36,678 nucleotides of DNA, taken from NCBI GenBank assembly GCA_030550175.1, contig JAUQPW010000054.1, positions 1 to 36,678 of the forward strand, given 5' to 3'. The position numbers were made by a program, and so were the translations under genes. The first letter of the stretch is position 1, and each line of letters opens with the position of its first letter. Shown piece by piece: positions 22,914 to 30,921 of this stretch. Source of the stretch: a bacterium (GTDB taxonomy: Bacteria > Moduliflexota > Moduliflexia > Moduliflexales > JAUQPW01). The notes under the pieces are model-generated. The model saw only the letters and a list, made by a program, of their open reading frames with translations. It was not told the DNA's origin and made no database searches.

Positions 22914-24449
22914 ATGGAACTGTTGAGGGTCGAAGGCCTCAAAAAGTATTTCGGCGAAATTCATGCCGTAGACGGCATCGACTTAAAATTTGAAGAAGGG
23001 GTTTTTACCTCGATTATCGGACCCAACGGAGCCGGAAAGACCAGCTTCATTAACCTCCTGACAGGCAGATTTTTTCCGGATTCAGGAAAAATCTTCTTTA
23101 AAGGTGAAGATATTACGCGATTTCCCATTCATCGCAGAGTAAAAAGGGGCATAGGTCGTTCTTTTCAAATCACCAATATCCTGCCCCGACTGACTGTTTT
23201 CGAAAATATCGCCATCCCCACGCTTTCCCGGATGAATAAAAGTCTGAATCTTCTCTCCAGATTCAAACGTTTAACCTCTGTAAGAAAATCTGTAGAAGAG
23301 ATCCTTCAAACGATCGGCCTTTTGGAGAAATCCATGCTTCCTGCCGCCGCTCTTTCCCATGGAGATCAACGACTGCTGGAGATCGGAATGGCCCTGGCCA
23401 GTAATCCCACCCTCCTCATTCTCGATGAACCTACAGCCGGTATGAATCCTGTAGAACGGATCCATATCCTTAAAAATATCAAGCAGTTATCCATGGAGCA
23501 AAAAACAACTTTCCTCATCGTGGAGCATGATATGGATGTGGTGTTTTCCCTTTCCGACCGAATCATTGTTTTACATAGAGGGAAAGTCCTGGCGGATGGA
23601 CGACCCGAGGAGATTAAAGAGGACCCCATCGTTCGAGAAGTTTATCTGGGGGATAGTCCCTTGACCACTACCCCTCGTCCGTCATCATTGACCCTCCCGG
23701 TCAATGAAAAGCAAGCCTCAGACTCCGGGCCCCCGACTACCCACAAAATCTTAGAACTCCAATCTATAGATACTTTCTATGGGTTGAGCCATATTTTACA
23801 GGGAATATCCCTGGAGGTCAATCAGGGAGAAGTGGCCTGTTTATTGGGAAGAAACGGAGTGGGTAAAACGACCACCCTCCGAAGCATCATGGGCCTGACT
23901 CCGCCCCGATCCGGAGTTATTCGCTTCAAAGGACAGGACATTTCCAGAAAAAAGCCCTATGAAATAGCTCTTCTTGGTATCGGATATGTTCCAGATGATC
24001 GAAGGATTTTCCCCGAATTGACAGTCCGCCAGAATCTTGAAATAGCTCAGTGGGTCATACCTTCTGTCCAGGGGGGTTGGGACCTTTCCAAGGTCTATAC
24101 CCTGTTTCCGAAACTTAAAGACCTGGAAAATCAAAAGGGGCGTCATCTCAGTGGCGGAGAGCAGAAAATGCTGGCCATCGGAAGGGCTTTAATGGCCAAT
24201 CCCACCTTACTTTTACTGGACGAGCCCTCGGAAGGATTAAGCCCCCTCCTGGTACAGATCTTGAGGGAGGCCATCCAGAATATCCAGAGAGAAGGGGTGA
24301 CCATTCTTTTAGCAGACCAGAACTTGAACTTCGCCCGGGCTGTAGCCGATCACGCTTTTATTCTGGAAAAAGGAAGGATCCAATATAAAGGAGCAATGGA
24401 AGAATTATGGAAAAACGAAGCGCTGGTTAAAAAATATCTGGCTATCTAA
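22914..24449 (+). CDS. Fused LivG-LivF ABC ATPase
   Basis: A 511-residue protein with both ATPases of a branched-chain amino acid importer in one chain. The LivG-like half (about 1-250) has Walker A GPNGAGKT at 36-43, the LivG-style signature LSHGDQR, and Walker B LLILDEPTAGMN. A linker of about 30 residues rich in Pro, Thr and Ser follows (near 245-277). The LivF-like half has Walker A GRNGVGKTT from 312 (Lys318), signature LSGGEQ at 412-417, and Walker B LLLLDEPSEGL. In most bacteria these are two adjacent genes. All ATP-site motifs are intact in both halves, so a pseudo-heterodimer within one chain is expected. The ATG is preceded by AAGGG with no spacing. It is the last gene of the operon. 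Confidence 0.93.
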   Translation: MELLRVEGLKKYFGEIHAVDGIDLKFEEGVFTSIIGPNGAGKTSFINLLTGRFFPDSGKIFFKGEDITRFPIHRRVKRGIGRSFQITNILPRLTVFENIAIPTLSRMNKSLNLLSRFKRLTSVRKSVEEILQTIGLLEKSMLPAAALSHGDQRLLEIGMALASNPTLLILDEPTAGMNPVERIHILKNIKQLSMEQKTTFLIVEHDMDVVFSLSDRIIVLHRGKVLADGRPEEIKEDPIVREVYLGDSPLTTTPRPSSLTLPVNEKQASDSGPPTTHKILELQSIDTFYGLSHILQGISLEVNQGEVACLLGRNGVGKTTTLRSIMGLTPPRSGVIRFKGQDISRKKPYEIALLGIGYVPDDRRIFPELTVRQNLEIAQWVIPSVQGGWDLSKVYTLFPKLKDLENQKGRHLSGGEQKMLAIGRALMANPTLLLLDEPSEGLSPLLVQILREAIQNIQREGVTILLADQNLNFARAVADHAFILEKGRIQYKGAMEELWKNEALVKKYLAI

Positions 24450-24480
24450 GGCCTTTGAGCAGGGGTTGATATAAATCTCA

Positions 24481-24512
24481 GAAAGCAGAAAGTAAAAAAC
24501 CCTTCTGCTTTC
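24481..24512. terminator. Hairpin between convergent genes
   Basis: GAAAGCAGAA and TTCTGCTTTC give a perfect 10-bp stem around AGTAAAAAACCC. It lies between the end of the liv operon and the end of the slipin gene and can act on both strands, although no clean T-run follows. Confidence 0.45.
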
Positions 24513-24522
24513 CAGTTGGGTA

Positions 24523-25296
24523 TTATTTTTTCTCCTCTATCAGTTTTATAAAAGGTCGAATCAGATCGATAGGAACAGGGAAAAGAACGATGGAGTTATT
24601 TTCTGCCGCTATTTCGGTTAAGGTTTGCAAGAACCGAAGTTGTAAAGCGGTCGGCTGGGTAGCGATGATAGAAGCAGCTTCTGCAAGCCGTGAAGAAGCC
24701 TGATATTCTCCCTCTGCATTAATAACTTTAGCCCTTCGTTCCCTTTCAGCTTCTGCCTGTCTGGCCATAGCTCGTTGCATTTCCTGGGGAAGATCGATAT
24801 GTTTCACCTCTACGGTAGATACCTTAATACCCCAGGGGTCGGTATGACGATCCAGGATTTCCTGTAAATGGGCGTTGATTTTCTCCCGCTCAGAGAGTAA
24901 ATCATCCAATTCAACCTGACCCAGAACGCTCCGCAAGGTAGTCTGGGCTAACTGAGAGGTTGCATAGAGATAGTTTTCCACCTCAACGACGGCTTTATTG
25001 GGATCTACCACGCGAAAATACACAACCGCGTTGACCTTGATCGAAACGTTATCTTTAGTAATAACATCTTGAGGCGGAACATCTAAAACCACCGTTCGCA
25101 AACTGATCTTGACCATTTTATCAATAATGGGAATTAGCAAAATCAACCCGGGCCCATTACCCCCTACGATGGCACCTTCTGGGGCAAGCTTTCCCAAACG
25201 GAAGATAACAGCCCGTTCATATTCCTTCAAGATCCGAATGGAGTTAAGAATAACGATTAAAAGAAGAAAACCAACGACCATTACGCCGATTCCCAT
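24523..25296 (-). CDS. Slipin/stomatin family SPFH protein
   Basis: A 257-residue membrane-anchored SPFH protein. One N-terminal helix (about 4-21) is followed by [43 protein letters not shown] and VVYFRVVDP, and then a charged coiled region with [19 protein letters not shown], the order expected for slipins. Such proteins form membrane microdomain scaffolds. AAGGAGG lies before the ATG. It follows the NfeD-type protease gene by 78 bases on the same strand. NfeD with slipin is a widely conserved pair in which the protease can cleave the slipin C-terminus. Confidence 0.92.
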   Translation of the reverse strand: MGIGVMVVGFLLLIVILNSIRILKEYERAVIFRLGKLAPEGAIVGGNGPGLILLIPIIDKMVKISLRTVVLDVPPQDVITKDNVSIKVNAVVYFRVVDPNKAVVEVENYLYATSQLAQTTLRSVLGQVELDDLLSEREKINAHLQEILDRHTDPWGIKVSTVEVKHIDLPQEMQRAMARQAEAERERRAKVINAEGEYQASSRLAEAASIIATQPTALQLRFLQTLTEIAAENNSIVLFPVPIDLIRPFIKLIEEKK

Positions 25297-25374
25297 AGAT
25301 CCTCCTTTGTTTGTTTAGAAAAAAAGCCTGTAGTAACCCTCCTATTCATTCCTAAAGAGGGATTAAAGAGATTA

Positions 25375-26706
25375 CTACATTTCTTTCCTTTTAGCTCTCC
25401 TTACCTTCAACTTTAAACCTTTTACCTGAATGACTTCTACCTTTTCTCCAACCTCCAAGATCTGATCACTTTCTGCGTTCCAGTATTCCCCGTGGACAAA
25501 GACTTTAAACTCTCGATCATCAAGCTTAGAATAAACCGTTCCGATTTCCCCAATCATTCCCTCTTTTCCAGTTGCAGGTTTAGACAATCGTGCTTTGATA
25601 GCGACTCCCAGGGCAAATAAAATAAGGGCAGCTGTAGTTCCTACAGCCGGTAAGATAACGGACCAGGAAGCCCTCAGATAAGGCTCAGGAGATTCAAAAA
25701 GCATGATAGAGCCCAGAATCATGGAAACGATTCCACCGATGGTCAGAGCACCATAACTGGCTACTTTCACTTCCAGTACCAGCAACAGAATTCCGAATAG
25801 GAAAAGGAGGAGACCGGCATAGTTGATGGGAAGGGTCTGAAGGGAATAAAGTCCCAGGATTAAACAAATACCTCCTAAAATTCCAGGTAAAACAGCCCCG
25901 GGATTGGAAAGCTCAAAAATAAGTCCATAAAATCCCAGGATCATGAGAATATAGGCGATGTTGGGATTGGTCAAAGTATTTAAAATCCGATGTCGTAACC
26001 CCATTTCAACCCGAACTATCTCGGCATCCTTTGTATTCAACTCCTTTACACCCGATTCCAGGGTCACCTTTCTCCCATGTACCTGGGAAAGAAGCTCCGA
26101 GAGATTCGAAGCCACCACATCGATAATATGGAGTTCCAGGGCTTTCTCGGCAGTTACCGAGACACTCTCTTTGACGGCTTGTGCTGCCCACTCCTCGTTT
26201 CTTCCCCTTTTTTGGGCTATACCCTGGGCATAGGCGATGGCATCATTTTCTACCTTTTTCTTCATTTCCTCGTCCATTCCACCACCTAAATTGACCGGAT
26301 GCGCAGCTCCTATATTCGTTCCGGGGGCCATGGCGGCTATATGGGCTGCCATGGTAATCATCACACCTGCAGAGGCGGCCCGAGCGCCACTGGGTGAAAC
26401 ATACACGATAACCGGAATCGACGAGTTAAAAATTCCCTTTACAATATTGCGCATAGAGGAATCTAATCCCCCCGGGGTATCCAACTCAATAATTAAACTC
26501 TCCATTTCAGCTTTGCTGGCCGTATCGATGGATTGAAGAATAAATTCCTCGGTGACCGGATTAATGGAACTATCTATCCGAATTACCTGAACCCGGGGCT
26601 TAAGAGAATCGGCAAAGATAGATAATGTAAGTAGAAGAAAAACAAGAGTTCCCAGGTAGAATACTATTTTAATTTTGGGGAGTAAAAAATCCAAGAATTT
26701 TATCAT
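25375..26706 (-). CDS. NfeD-type membrane serine protease (ClpP class)
   Basis: A 443-residue protein. It has an N-terminal signal/anchor (about 13-33), then a ClpP-like protease domain with LDTPGG (76-80 region, oxyanion/substrate) and the nucleophile Ser112 in SGARAASAGVMI. The catalytic lysine is probably one of Lys149-151 in EEMKKKVENDAIAYA. Several helices (about 245-370) and a C-terminal NfeD beta-barrel (OB-like; GMIGEIGTVYSKL ... KVEVIQVKGLKLKVRR) follow. It is the long form of the family. It lies 78 bases upstream of its usual partner slipin and 39 bases downstream of the LysR gene, all leftward. Confidence 0.92.
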   Translation of the reverse strand: MIKFLDFLLPKIKIVFYLGTLVFLLLTLSIFADSLKPRVQVIRIDSSINPVTEEFILQSIDTASKAEMESLIIELDTPGGLDSSMRNIVKGIFNSSIPVIVYVSPSGARAASAGVMITMAAHIAAMAPGTNIGAAHPVNLGGGMDEEMKKKVENDAIAYAQGIAQKRGRNEEWAAQAVKESVSVTAEKALELHIIDVVASNLSELLSQVHGRKVTLESGVKELNTKDAEIVRVEMGLRHRILNTLTNPNIAYILMILGFYGLIFELSNPGAVLPGILGGICLILGLYSLQTLPINYAGLLLFLFGILLLVLEVKVASYGALTIGGIVSMILGSIMLFESPEPYLRASWSVILPAVGTTAALILFALGVAIKARLSKPATGKEGMIGEIGTVYSKLDDREFKVFVHGEYWNAESDQILEVGEKVEVIQVKGLKLKVRRAKRKEM

Positions 26707-26745
26707 ATCTTTTACTTTAATTATGAACCATCCTTTATCCCATTT

Positions 26746-27642
26746 TCAAGACATTTTATGTCTTAAAAGGAATTGAATAAAAGCTTTAGCCAGCGGGGAG
26801 AGGGTTCTGACCCGGGGATAAACAATATAAAACTCCCGGAAAAGACCCATATTTTGAACGGTCAGGGCTACCAGAGAACGGCATTTTACCTCATGGAGAA
26901 CGGCCTGATAAGATAAGATAGAAACTCCTATACCTGCTACGACGGCCTGCTTAATAGCCTCTGTACTCCCCATTTCGGCTATAATATGGAGATCTTTAAG
27001 AGAAATATTTTGGTCCGCAAAGCCCTGTTCGGTAATCATTCGGGTGCCGGAGCCCTTTTCACGGAAGATAAGAGGTTCCTGGATTAAATCTGCGAGCTCA
27101 ACATATTGCCGGTTGGCCCATTTATGGTCTGAAGGCACGATTAAAACCAACTCCTCCCTGGCAAACACCTCATACTGTAAACGAGGATCCGGAAGATGGG
27201 CACCGACCACTCCCAACTCAATTTCATCTTCCAGTAAGGCTTTAACAATACCTTTGGTATCTGAAACCTGTAAGCTAATCTGAGCCTGAGGATAAGCCTC
27301 CTTAAAGAGACCGATTAATCTGGGCAAAATATAATTACCGGGAATGCTGCTCCCACCGACTTCCAGATTCCCCCGAATAGTTCCGGAGAACTCCTCCATG
27401 GCATTTTGCATTTCCTGCTTCAAACGCAGAATCTCCTTGGCATATTGAAAGAGTAATTCACCCGCTTTAGTTAATTTGGCCATCCTGGCCGTCCGGTCAA
27501 AAAGCTTTACTTCCCATAAGTTCTCCAGATACTGAATATGACTGCTCACGGTGGGTTGGGTAAGATAAATCGCTTCGGCAGCTTTCGTAAAACTCTTTAA
27601 CTCTGCGACCTTACAAAAAACTTCCAGTTGCCTAAACTCCAT
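26746..27642 (-). CDS. LysR family transcriptional regulator
   Basis: A 298-residue regulator. The winged helix-turn-helix (1-60) reads MEFRQLEVFCKVAELKSFTK, AAEAIYLTQPTVSSHIQYLE, KLFDRT. The inducer-binding domain starts near 90 (GNLEVGGSSIPGNYILP) and includes VPSDHKWA and GIGVSILSYQAV. The general form resembles regulators of the CysB/CbbR-like branch; the ligand is unknown. AGGAGG precedes the ATG, and a TTGACA promoter lies just before it. It is divergent from the PhnD-like gene, so it may control that gene as well as its own operon, as LysR proteins often do (inference). The NfeD and slipin genes follow on the same strand. Confidence 0.92.
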   Translation of the reverse strand: MEFRQLEVFCKVAELKSFTKAAEAIYLTQPTVSSHIQYLENLWEVKLFDRTARMAKLTKAGELLFQYAKEILRLKQEMQNAMEEFSGTIRGNLEVGGSSIPGNYILPRLIGLFKEAYPQAQISLQVSDTKGIVKALLEDEIELGVVGAHLPDPRLQYEVFAREELVLIVPSDHKWANRQYVELADLIQEPLIFREKGSGTRMITEQGFADQNISLKDLHIIAEMGSTEAIKQAVVAGIGVSILSYQAVLHEVKCRSLVALTVQNMGLFREFYIVYPRVRTLSPLAKAFIQFLLRHKMS

Positions 27643-27660
27643 ATTTCCTCCTGTTACCTA

Positions 27661-27690
27661 AGGATACATGATTCAGACTTTTCCTGTCAA
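27661..27690 (-). promoter_or_regulatory. Promoter of LysR gene
   Basis: On the minus strand TTGACA (27690-27685) and TATCCT (27666-27661) are separated by 18 bases. The AGGAGG ribosome site and ATG follow directly. Confidence 0.4.
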
Positions 27691-27713
27691 GAAAAACCTC
27701 CGTACTCTCTTGC

Positions 27714-27879
27714 TAATACCAACTTTATACTATCCATTCCCTCTGAAGAAGTTGTATCCTGGGGAGGGGCGACTCTGCATGGCCCTTACGTAGGCAGTCC
27801 CTTCCCTTCCCGCAGGCGGGGAGGGTCCTGGTGGGGCCGGGCCTACTTTACACCCCATTTCAATACCAACTTGGTATAA
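27714..27879. repeat. Dispersed repeat family 2, copy B
   Basis: A 166-bp copy of the family seen at 6978-7163. The left end TAATACCAACTT matches the reverse complement of the right end (TTATACCAAGTT) at 10 of 12 positions. The right end contains the palindrome ATACCAA-C-TTGGTAT. It fills half of the divergent LysR/PhnD-like intergenic region and separates the two promoters. Confidence 0.6.
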
Positions 27880-27952
27880 GATCCCTGGGAAAAGATTTGA
27901 TCTTCTCCCTTGGAGAGAATATCTTATCTCTAGGAGTTGATACCCTATCTTT

Positions 27953-28768
27953 ATGTTCTTCCGGATAGCCCGCTACCTTTTAATAAGCTTTCTATTCTTA
28001 GAATCTACACAGGCCTTAGGGGCCGACAACGGAGCCAGTATTTTCTTTTACAATCCCGATGCTAATCTAAAAGACGTCAGCGTCCTCAAAGCCAGAGTGG
28101 GGAATTATTTGAAAAAGACGAACATCTCTATGGATTTCCAACCCTTTATAAAATTTGAGGTGATGATCCAGCAAATTGAAGCCAGGAAGCCCTCTTTCCT
28201 CATCATCTCAAGCTGGTATTATCCCATACTGGCTCAAAAATACCCTCTGACACCCCTTTTAATTCCTATAAAGAACGGCCAAAAAGGCTATAAAAAAGTT
28301 CTGGTGACCCTGGAGGATATCCAGGATCTCAAAGAACTGAGTGGAAAAACACTGGCTACCACACCACTGGGAGATAATACGCCGGAACTCTTAGCCTATA
28401 ATTTTTTCAAAAATAATCCTGTGGACATATCGAGTATGAAAATCATTACCGTACCCAAAGACGTGGATGCTTTATTAGCCGTAAGTTATAAACGAGTAAA
28501 CCTGGCGATGGTCGTCCCCAATAACATCGATATTCTAAAAGCAATTAACCCGGCTGTAGCAAAAATTAAGATTATTTATACCTCCCCGGAAATTCTTCAT
28601 CCACTGCTGGTGGTTCTGAAGGATTATGCCTCGGCTGAGGAAGTCGAAAAAATCAAATCGATCTTTTTAAAAATGTCTGAAAGTCCGGATGGAAAAGAGG
28701 TTTTGAACTTGTTGAACTATGATGGCTGGATTGTGCCGGATGAGGAAATTCTAGGGCATTTAGAATAG
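27953..28768 (+). CDS. PhnD-like periplasmic substrate-binding protein
   Basis: A 271-residue protein with a signal peptide (1-24, cleavage near LGA-D) and a type 2 periplasmic binding fold. Segments such as DANLKDVSVLKARVGNYLKK, FEVMIQQIEARKPSFLIIS and LSGKTLATTPLGDNTPELLA match the phosphonate-binding (PhnD/DUF3834-like) superfamily. No permease or ATPase gene follows, so it may deliver its ligand to a sensor rather than to a transporter (inference). The ATG has no close ribosome site; TAGGAG lies about 14 bases upstream. The next binding protein begins four bases after its stop, so both are made together. Confidence 0.75.
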   Translation: MFFRIARYLLISFLFLESTQALGADNGASIFFYNPDANLKDVSVLKARVGNYLKKTNISMDFQPFIKFEVMIQQIEARKPSFLIISSWYYPILAQKYPLTPLLIPIKNGQKGYKKVLVTLEDIQDLKELSGKTLATTPLGDNTPELLAYNFFKNNPVDISSMKIITVPKDVDALLAVSYKRVNLAMVVPNNIDILKAINPAVAKIKIIYTSPEILHPLLVVLKDYASAEEVEKIKSIFLKMSESPDGKEVLNLLNYDGWIVPDEEILGHLE

Positions 28769-28772
28769 AATC

Positions 28773-29720
28773 ATGAAGTTCCCTATTCATCTTTTTTTGT
28801 TTCTTATTCTCATAATGACTACGTCAGGTTTAGTCGAACCGGGATTAATCTGTTTTGTGGAAGCCGGCGAAGAGATTGTAATCCTAAAGACCAACCAGAA
28901 AATCCCCCAGTATAACCTTCCGGCGGAAGCCTTCAAAAAGGCCCTTTCGTATCCTGTTCGGGAATTCGATATAGAAGGAGATTTGAGCAAAGGACGGAAG
29001 TTAATCGAAAAGATAAAACAAGATAAACCCCGGCTTATTTTTGCTATTGGAGATAAAGCAACGTTCCTGGCTAAGGAAGGATTCTCTGATGTTCCGATTA
29101 TCTTCTCCATGGTTTTGAATTGGAAAAAACTGGATTTGTCAAAAAACAAAAATATCACCGGGATTTCCCTGGATGTTCCTCCAGAATCCCAATTTACCCA
29201 TTTAAAATTAATTGCCCCTCAGGTTTCCCGGATTGGCGTGATTTACAGTCCGGAGGCTTCCCAGGAGCTTATCAGGCGGGCCAGAGAAATCTCTTCAGGT
29301 TTGGGAATAGAGCTGGTAGAGATTCAGGTTACTTCGGAGAAGGAGGTAAAGAAAGCCTGGGATAGGATTAAAAATCGAATTGATGCGCTGTGGATGGTGG
29401 CAGATCCCATCGTGATTACCCGGGAGAACTTTGAATTTTTACAAAAGCAGACCCTGCAACAAAAAATTCCCTTTCTGGGGTATTCAGAAAGTTTTGTTAA
29501 AGCCGGAGCGCTTTTATCGGTATCTCCAGATTATGAAACCATCGGTTCCCAGGCTGCATCCATCACCCTTCAAATTTTAAAAGATAAACAAAAACCATGG
29601 GATATTCAGGTAACCGAACCCATCGGAACGGTCATCATACTTAATAAAGCAACGGCCAAAAAGCTCGGATTATCCCTCCCCGACTCGATCCTGCAACTGG
29701 TTAATCGGACGTTTGAGTAG
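28773..29720 (+). CDS. ABC_sub_bind (PF04392)-type periplasmic binding protein
   Basis: A 315-residue protein with a signal peptide (hydrophobic run at 5-30, probable cleavage near VEA-G) and a two-lobed type 1 fold of the TrpX/YtrB-like family. Lobe one has LIFAIGDKATFLAKE and VPIIFSMVLNW. Lobe two has RIGVIYSPEASQELIRRA, IDALWMVADPIVITRENFEF and GALLSVSPDYETIGSQAA. Family members usually bind amino acids or similar solutes. It pairs tightly with the PhnD-like gene and has no linked permease. Such pairs often lie near sensor kinases; here the nearest regulator is an orphan NtrC-type gene on the other strand. Confidence 0.82.
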   Translation: MKFPIHLFLFLILIMTTSGLVEPGLICFVEAGEEIVILKTNQKIPQYNLPAEAFKKALSYPVREFDIEGDLSKGRKLIEKIKQDKPRLIFAIGDKATFLAKEGFSDVPIIFSMVLNWKKLDLSKNKNITGISLDVPPESQFTHLKLIAPQVSRIGVIYSPEASQELIRRAREISSGLGIELVEIQVTSEKEVKKAWDRIKNRIDALWMVADPIVITRENFEFLQKQTLQQKIPFLGYSESFVKAGALLSVSPDYETIGSQAASITLQILKDKQKPWDIQVTEPIGTVIILNKATAKKLGLSLPDSILQLVNRTFE

Positions 29721-29748
29721 AGGTACTGACCTCTTGTCTGGCCTGCAG

Positions 29749-30041
29749 TTAGATGGTTTTCACCAGGTCATGTGCCGTTGGAAATCTTTCCTTGAGCGTG
29801 CCTTGAACATCCTCACCCGCCTGTTCTAGCAGTTGATCAAAATTCACCGGTGTACCCTGTTCTTCAAGAAAAGCTGAGATGCTTGACAAAGTCTCGTAGG
29901 TGATAATAGTGATCGCAACTCCCACCATCAGTCCATGTATGGCTCCGTCAACTTTCTTTTCCTCAGCCTGGTTAGGGAAGCTGAGACAAGTTATTGTGAA
30001 CACCCCAATTAAACTTACCGTGCTTACAAGAATCGTTTCAT
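29749..30041 (-). pseudogene. Small membrane protein with probable 5' frameshift
   Basis: A perfect ribosome site AAGGAGG (30053-30047) lies five bases before ATG 30041, but that frame reads only MKRFL and stops. The frame directly overlapping it continues VSTVSLIGVFTITCLSF, then QAEEKKVDGAIHGLMVGVAI and a charged tail (DVQGTLKERFPTAHDLVKTI), and stays open to 29749. Joining the two by a one-base shift gives a sensible signal or anchor start (MKRFL plus a hydrophobic run) and about 97 residues. The longer uninterrupted frame to 30141 has an unlikely Arg/Ser-rich start and no ribosome site. Function not recognised. Frameshift, programmed shift or sequencing error are all possible. Confidence 0.45.
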
Positions 30042-30141
30042 ATGGACCTCCTTGGCTCGATGCCTTAACGAAAAAGCTCAGCCGCGTGAGGGAGGTGCAA
30101 ACAGAACTTTCAGGTCTAGCACTCCCCCCGCGCCTCCACAT

Positions 30142-30474
30142 CGGCTACAGCACCAGTTAGGATTATTTTCCCTATCGACTTTTACCCCCCTTCAGAGGTA
30201 TTTCTTCAACTCATCTAAATATTATACCCCAAAAATGATGGTTTTTCTTTAACTTTTCTCTAACCAACTGAAGAATTCTGCTCCTTTACTTATTGTGATA
30301 GTGGAACCGGAAAATACCCCAACACAGATTCCATTAATTACGATGGGATACGATGAGTTACTTTATCATTTTAACTAACCCAACCAAGGTCATCGTAGCA
30401 GAAATGAGCTTATTTTATGAAGCAAATCTTGTAAAGAAAAAATTTCTTTTTTCCATAACTCGAAGATATTACTG
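30142..30474. other. Gene-free AT-rich region
   Basis: No supported gene or clear regulatory site. A weak A/T hairpin (AAAGAAA-AAA-TTTCTTT) lies near 30433-30449, downstream of the toxin remnant on the minus strand. Confidence 0.35.
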
Positions 30475-30838
30475 TTAAGAATCTGCCTCCCCGACACGCC
30501 GTATGTGAAACATCCCCGGCATGATAACCACAAATGCACGCGGCAATTCCGCTGAGTGCTCCCCAATTGCTAGAACCACAAGTTCCACTTTGTGAGTCGG
30601 CGACAGACCTGTGCGGCGAATCAGCACCACTCCATGAATATGTAAACCCTGACTATACCATCTTGCCAAAATCCCTGTCCACTGTCAGCAGCCATGCTGC
30701 TTCTTGATTTGCCAGATTCAAAACATCATCATCAGGCATACCGGCCTCCAACTCAGCCACGTACGAAACCTGATGTCCATCTCGCCGCAGACGTTCAACA
30801 ATTGGGTGGTCAACGCTTTCATCGGCCAAGAAGTTCAT
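30475..30838 (-). pseudogene. Frameshifted DUF5615 PIN-like toxin
   Basis: Two overlapping minus-strand frames together make one DUF5615 protein. The first (30838-30653) reads MNFLADESVDHPIVERLRRD, GHQVSYVAELEAGMPDDDVL and LLTVDRDFGKMV. The second (30669-30475) carries on with SQGLHIHGVVLIRRTGLSP and ELPRAFVVIMPGMFHIRR. In intact homologues the motif DFG is followed directly by such a GVVLIR segment, so one base is missing near 30658 (GGTATAGTC on the minus strand). The acidic residues of the PIN-like nuclease site (Asp6, Glu7; Asp54, Asp56 region) are all in the first part. ATG overlaps the TGA of an upstream frame that looks like the tail of its DUF433 antitoxin. Confidence 0.75.
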
Positions 30839-30879
30839 GTAGGCATCTCAAGGGGATAAACAACATCATCGGCAGACAG
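30835..30879 (-). pseudogene. Tail of DUF433 antitoxin (remnant)
   Basis: Just before the toxin remnant the minus strand encodes LSADDVVYPLEMPT and TGA, overlapping the toxin ATG as ATGA. DUF433 antitoxins usually end in a similar acidic then VVPL/YPL tail and overlap DUF5615 in this way. Nothing else of the antitoxin remains before the regulator stop at 30922. The same frame happens to continue the regulator frame past its stop codon. Confidence 0.4.
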
Positions 30880-30921
30880 GAGAGTTAATTCCAAAATGCC
30901 CAAAAAAGGGTGTAGAAACCC

